From: Verrucomicrobiales bacterium
GTDB lineage: Bacteria; Verrucomicrobiota; Verrucomicrobiia; Verrucomicrobiales; DEV007
Assembly: GCA_022424805.1 (NCBI GenBank)
Contig: JAKMGR010000083.1
Span: 1-9,403, forward strand
Direction of reading: 5' to 3'
DNA: 9,403 nucleotides
Shown: piece after piece, positions 5,959-9,403 of the stretch
Layout: the number at the start of each line of letters is the position of its first letter
Numbering within the stretch: position 1 is the stretch's first letter
Translations under genes and position numbers: made by a program
The notes under the pieces: model-generated
What the model was told of the DNA's origin: nothing
Databases searched by the model: none
The model's input: only the letters and a program-made list of their open reading frames with translations

Positions 5959-6672
5959 CTAGACCAGCTTATAGCCCACTCCGTGCACCGTCACGAGATG
6001 CTCGGGGTCGCGACCGGCGTCACCGATCTTTTTCCTGACTTGGGCAACGCACTGATCGAGCGTTCGCGTAGTTCCAAAATACTTTACCCCCCAGACTTCT
6101 TCGAGAATACGATCACGGTTCAGGACTTCGCCGCGGTGATTGTGGAGAAAGCGAATCAGTTCCAATTCTCGTGGAGTCAACGAGGCCGCCTCGCCCCGGA
6201 GGGTGACTTGGTAATTGGCAGCGTCAATGGTCGCTTTTCCGACCGAGAAGGTGGCGTCAGGCTCCGGTTTGTTTTCTTTCTCCGCCTGCGCCCAACCATT
6301 GCTGCGCCGGAGCAGAGCCTTGACCCTGGCGAGCAATTCGACAATGGAAAACGGCTTCGTCACATAGTCATCGGCACCGCTGTTCAGGCCAACGACCTTG
6401 TCCATCTCCTGTCCTTTCGCAGTCAGCATCAGGATGGGGATTCTGCAGCCATCTTTTCGCAGTTCCTGTGCGATTTCGTAGCCGCTCTTTCCCGGTAGCA
6501 TGACATCGAGAAGAATAAGGTCAGGAAGCGCCTTCGCAATTTCCGGGATTGCCTCGTCGCCCCGCTCACAGGAGAGAAGTCCATACCCTTCCGCGCGGAG
6601 AACTTCCTCCAATCCGAATCGGATACTCGCGTCGTCTTCGACGACAAAAATCGTGATTTCGCTATTGCTCAT
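5959..6672 (-). CDS. OmpR/PhoB-family response regulator
   Basis: This 237-residue regulator has an N-terminal receiver domain (about 5-120) and a C-terminal winged-helix DNA-binding domain (about 140-237). Receiver residues are acidic E12-D13-D14, phospho-acceptor D56 in LILLDVMLPG, T84 in LMLTAKG, Y103 and K106 in DDYVTKPF. The output domain shows LTPRELELIRFL, NRDRILEEVWG, TRTLDQCVAQVRKKIG and the terminal HGVGYKLV, all standard for PhoB-type effectors. ATG at 6672 starts 13 bases after the kinase stop. A longer frame back to 6774 would add 34 residues overlapping the kinase gene with no receiver character, so the short start is chosen. It is surely the partner of the kinase upstream and the last gene of this operon. 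Confidence 0.95.
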   Translation of the reverse strand: MSNSEITIFVVEDDASIRFGLEEVLRAEGYGLLSCERGDEAIPEIAKALPDLILLDVMLPGKSGYEIAQELRKDGCRIPILMLTAKGQEMDKVVGLNSGADDYVTKPFSIVELLARVKALLRRSNGWAQAEKENKPEPDATFSVGKATIDAANYQVTLRGEAASLTPRELELIRFLHNHRGEVLNRDRILEEVWGVKYFGTTRTLDQCVAQVRKKIGDAGRDPEHLVTVHGVGYKLV

Positions 6673-6685
6673 GGAGTAGTGGATC

Positions 6686-8794
6686 CTAGGTCTCGTCTTT
6701 TGGGAGGGTGGCGAGAAATGTGCTGCCACCTCCGCTGCGGTGGCGATAGGTAATTGTTCCACCGAGTTGCTCAATAATCTGGCGACATAGTGCTAAACCT
6801 ATCCCGGAACCTTCGACGCCGGAATCGATTGAATCGTCCACCCGGTAGAATTTTTCGAAAATCTTTCGCTGATGAGCGGAGGAGATACCCTCTCCGCGAT
6901 CATGAACAGCTAGGATGATATTCTTAGAGTCATCGTCGCGAACCTCGACGAGCACCCCTTCGCCTTCCGGCGCGTACTTCTCGGCATTGGAAAGAAGATT
7001 CCAAATCACCTGGGAGAGAGAGTCGCGGTCTCCTTTGACAAAAGAACCTGGGGTGAGGTCGAGGTGGACGTTCCAATTTGTAGAATCGGTTTCCGGATGA
7101 TAGACAGCCACGGTTTCCTCAACGAGAGAGCCGAGGTCGATTTTCTCGTTCCGTAATTTCATCTCTCCCCGATCAAGTCTCGAAAAGTCGAGCAGGCGAT
7201 CGATGAGTCGAGTCAGTCGTGCAGACTCCCGGCTGATGACTTCCGAGTAATTCCTGGTTTGGTCAGGATCCCGCGTTTCATTTCCGGCAAGCAATTCGGA
7301 AAACATCCGGATCGATGTCAGCGGCGTCTTCAGCTCGTGGCTCACGTTTCCGACGAAGTCAGTTTTCCGTGAAGCGAGCTTCATTTCGTAGTTAATCGAT
7401 TTGAGAATCAATGCTCCACCAATTCCGACAGCGCCGAGCAAAACAACGACGATTAACCAGAGGGTCAACCTGACCGTCTCGGCCGACTTGTTGAGGGCAT
7501 CAGGGTCGAGAAGGTAAGCAGCGACCTCCCAACGAGGGAGTAACTGCCCGACCTCGGAGGCAACGAAAGGGACCGCCCAATCGGCAGCGAATCCGGACTC
7601 TGACAGGGCAATCGGTTCTGTTGCGGTGTCGAGCAAAGCAAAGGCCACTTCGTCTGAGCCGTTGAGTGTTTCCGGGACGAAAAGCTTTTCGAGGTCTCCG
7701 CGAATCGCTCGGAGATCGAGCTCAGTCCAGAAGGTATAGCCGGGCAGCGAAGGTGGGCGCCGCCAGAGCAGGACGTGCAGCTCTCCATTTACCAGTCGGC
7801 TTACGGCTCCTTCTTCGTCGGCGCCAGTGATTTCGTTCACTCGAAGGGCCTCCGCGTTGACTCGGGATGTATTTCTGATCGAGGCGAGAGCAGCATCTTG
7901 ATCCGGGAGATATTTTTGCGAGGGGTTCACGGTGCGGAGTCGAACGGCGCCGGGTGCCTCTTCGGTAGATCGAATGCCCAGGTCAGCCTCGGCGATCTCC
8001 TCTGAGGCGGCTACCGGGCTCGCCTCAGATTGTTTCTTGCCGAAAGAAAAGTCCCTGAGCTTGTTCTGGGCGATTGTGACTTTCCACGCGTTGTCCTTTG
8101 TCGGGGGTGCTACTGATGAAGCCGCCGTCGGCTCTGCTATTTCATCTGCAACAAGGTTTCCGGCTTGGGCAGCTTCTCCAGTCGCAGTGTTCGCACGACT
8201 TCCGGCAGCGCTTCGGCCCGCCGCTCGTTTCGCATGTGGGGGCGCTATAGCCATTTCAGCCTCTTCTGCTTTTTCCATCGAAGGGGCAGAGGAGAGAGTC
8301 TTCTTTGACAAAGGTTGCTGTTCTGCCAGGCGCTTCATTTCGTTTGTGATGATCACCTGGCGATTTAAAACCTGTGGAGCCTGATACACTTCCACTTCCC
8401 TTTCGTTTCCGAAGAAAGCTCCGTTGTTTTCGAGAAAAGCAGCTTCTTTTGTTCCAGGCTCGGCCTGCGGACTCAGTAATTCGCCTCGATCGCTCACGGT
8501 TACTCCGACCGAAGCCTGACTCCATTGATCTGTTATGATCCCTGAAAAATTGTTCACGAGAGCGGCTCCGTTTTCCTCTGCCAGTTCATCCACCAGATCG
8601 CTGTAGAAAACGCGGACATCGTCGAGGAAGAGATTGATGTCGGCTGCGATTGCATCACAGGTCGCCTGATGAACCAGCGCCCTCTGGCTGTTGAGAACAA
8701 CCTCCTGGTCCCTGACTGACCGGATCGCCAGCGCCGCGAGTAGCAGCGCCGGGATCAGAATCGAAATCAGGAAAACAAAGGCAATTCGTTTCAT
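6686..8794 (-). CDS. Membrane sensor histidine kinase with large extracytoplasmic region
   Basis: The 702-residue kinase starts with a transmembrane helix (about 5-25), followed by about 420 residues outside the cytoplasm and a second helix at 445-464. No HAMP domain is visible: only about 20 residues separate the helix from the H-box FVGNVSHELKTPLTSIRM with phospho-acceptor H486. Downstream are QVIWNLLSNAEKYAP (N-box), HDRGEGIS (G1), IFEKFYR (F-box) and GSGIGLALC (G2), a full PhoR/BaeS-like catalytic core. The sensor region has a structured-looking start (residues 26-150), then an Ala/Glu/Ser-rich, low-complexity stretch (about 165-300), then another probable folded part (about 310-440, with LHVLLWRRPPSLPGYTFW). 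It is 19 bases downstream of a VWA-domain gene and 13 bases upstream of its regulator. The signal is unknown. Confidence 0.95.
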   Translation of the reverse strand: MKRIAFVFLISILIPALLLAALAIRSVRDQEVVLNSQRALVHQATCDAIAADINLFLDDVRVFYSDLVDELAEENGAALVNNFSGIITDQWSQASVGVTVSDRGELLSPQAEPGTKEAAFLENNGAFFGNEREVEVYQAPQVLNRQVIITNEMKRLAEQQPLSKKTLSSAPSMEKAEEAEMAIAPPHAKRAAGRSAAGSRANTATGEAAQAGNLVADEIAEPTAASSVAPPTKDNAWKVTIAQNKLRDFSFGKKQSEASPVAASEEIAEADLGIRSTEEAPGAVRLRTVNPSQKYLPDQDAALASIRNTSRVNAEALRVNEITGADEEGAVSRLVNGELHVLLWRRPPSLPGYTFWTELDLRAIRGDLEKLFVPETLNGSDEVAFALLDTATEPIALSESGFAADWAVPFVASEVGQLLPRWEVAAYLLDPDALNKSAETVRLTLWLIVVVLLGAVGIGGALILKSINYEMKLASRKTDFVGNVSHELKTPLTSIRMFSELLAGNETRDPDQTRNYSEVISRESARLTRLIDRLLDFSRLDRGEMKLRNEKIDLGSLVEETVAVYHPETDSTNWNVHLDLTPGSFVKGDRDSLSQVIWNLLSNAEKYAPEGEGVLVEVRDDDSKNIILAVHDRGEGISSAHQRKIFEKFYRVDDSIDSGVEGSGIGLALCRQIIEQLGGTITYRHRSGGGSTFLATLPKDET

Positions 8795-8813
8795 TGGCGG
8801 TTGGTTCTGCTTA

Positions 8814-9403
8814 CTATCGCTTGGAATTGCGAATCCCGAAAGACTCGCTCGTCAATTTCTTGCGCTGGTCTTTGGAGAGTCCCGTTTTGCTGAGTCCCGC
8901 CTCTGCTTCTTCGATAGACTCAATTTCGTCAGCGATCTCGGCCTTTTTCGCGGCCGGAGCGGCCGTCCATGCGGATTGCAAAGCGGCTTTCTGGCTCGCA
9001 AAGTTGCCGCGTGCCGCTTCGATGTTGCCTTGATCTGCGAGTGCAATGGACCGCTCTGTCTCGACGGCATTTTTCCAGACGGCAGCCTCAGCCTGAACTT
9101 CACGGTTCAGGGTTTTTTCCGCAATTTTCATATCGTCGGTATAGCCAACCACGATCGGCGCGGTAGATTGGTTTTTCTTTTCATCTGTGGAAACCGAAAC
9201 CATCGCGATTTCGGTGATATCCCCGATGGCATCTTCAGTGATTTCGCATTCGAGATACAGTTCACGAGTCTGTCCGCTGGAGACTGTGGCAAAGCGCAGA
9301 GACTCTTCCTGTCCGCTCAGTTCCCCGGGACGGCCGAGAAAGCGAATCGGGCGAACGCCCTTCGGGCAGCGGATGCGAATCTCGATATCGCGGGCGACGA
9401 TGC
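8814..9403 (-). CDS. C-terminal part of a VWA-domain protein, 5'-partial
   Basis: The frame is open to the right edge (first full codon at 9401), leaving the last 195 residues. The visible start has EIRIRCPKGVRPIRFLGRPGELSGQ and a GQTRELYLECEI strand. This matches the beta-sandwich that follows the von Willebrand A domain in bacterial VWA proteins (Ca-activated chloride channel-like class), in which a GV-x-LGRxxEL-GQ pattern is common. After it comes a helical, Ala/Glu/Lys-rich tail with WKNAVETERSIALADQGNIEAARGNF, a tetratricopeptide-like helix pair. The VWA domain itself with its metal site would lie upstream, outside the window, so the family call rests on the tail. It is the first visible gene of the VWA-kinase-regulator operon, 19 bases from the kinase start. 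An internal ATG at 9203 is not the start. Confidence 0.7.
   Translation of the reverse strand, partial: IVARDIEIRIRCPKGVRPIRFLGRPGELSGQEESLRFATVSSGQTRELYLECEITEDAIGDITEIAMVSVSTDEKKNQSTAPIVVGYTDDMKIAEKTLNREVQAEAAVWKNAVETERSIALADQGNIEAARGNFASQKAALQSAWTAAPAAKKAEIADEIESIEEAEAGLSKTGLSKDQRKKLTSESFGIRNSKR

Noticed and set aside
6673..6774. Longer start of the response regulator, adding 34 residues
   Set aside because: The extension overlaps the kinase gene's end and has no receiver-domain likeness; ATG 6672 begins a normal-length regulator.
7465..7788. 107-residue minus-strand frame inside the kinase gene
   Set aside because: It is out of frame with the kinase, has a Ser/Arg/Pro-rich random composition, and no recognisable domain.
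1..9403. Defence island, biosynthetic cluster, mobile element or CRISPR array
   Set aside because: No transposase, integrase, nuclease-helicase, spaced direct repeats or synthase genes are present; the neighbours are housekeeping, envelope and repair genes.

Overview
The window looks like chromosome from a Verrucomicrobiota (PVC group) bacterium. The reasons are a moderate GC content, a DksA/TraR protein of the kind common in Planctomycetes and Verrucomicrobia (CxGSG in place of CxxC), a secreted formylglycine sulfatase, and gene starts that mostly lack a Shine-Dalgarno sequence. This placement is inferred from protein character, not from a marker gene search.

Layout, left to right. The 3' part of an SLC13/DASS-type permease with TrkA-C domains (+) enters from the left edge. 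It is followed by a 282-residue protein that joins a histone H1-like Lys/Ala tail to a DksA/TraR domain (+). Next is a two-gene ribosomal unit, rpmG-rpsR (+), with a good sigma70-like promoter and a strong terminator-like hairpin. rpmG is only 57 codons long. A secreted sulfatase (+) comes next. Converging on it, with 2 bases between stop codons, is a damaged metzincin-like metalloprotease gene (-). It has an in-frame TAG where Trp fits, and a disordered 5' end. A SRAP/YedK-family DNA-protein crosslink protein (+) follows. Its stop codon directly abuts the stop of a minus-strand operon that reads inward from the right edge: VWA-domain protein (partial), then a large sensor histidine kinase, then an OmpR/PhoB-type response regulator.

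The parts seem to serve three themes. The first is growth and translation: the DksA-like regulator beside rpmG-rpsR. The second is the cell surface and outside: sulfatase, decayed protease, permease. The third is envelope sensing: VWA protein with two-component system. The points most worth a second look are the H1-tail/DksA fusion with its half-lost zinc site, the interrupted metalloprotease, the competing hairpins between rpsR and the sulfatase, and the 420-residue, partly low-complexity extracytoplasmic region of the kinase next to a VWA gene. I did not find a mobile element, CRISPR array, tRNA or rRNA, nor a clearly new defence or biosynthetic system.
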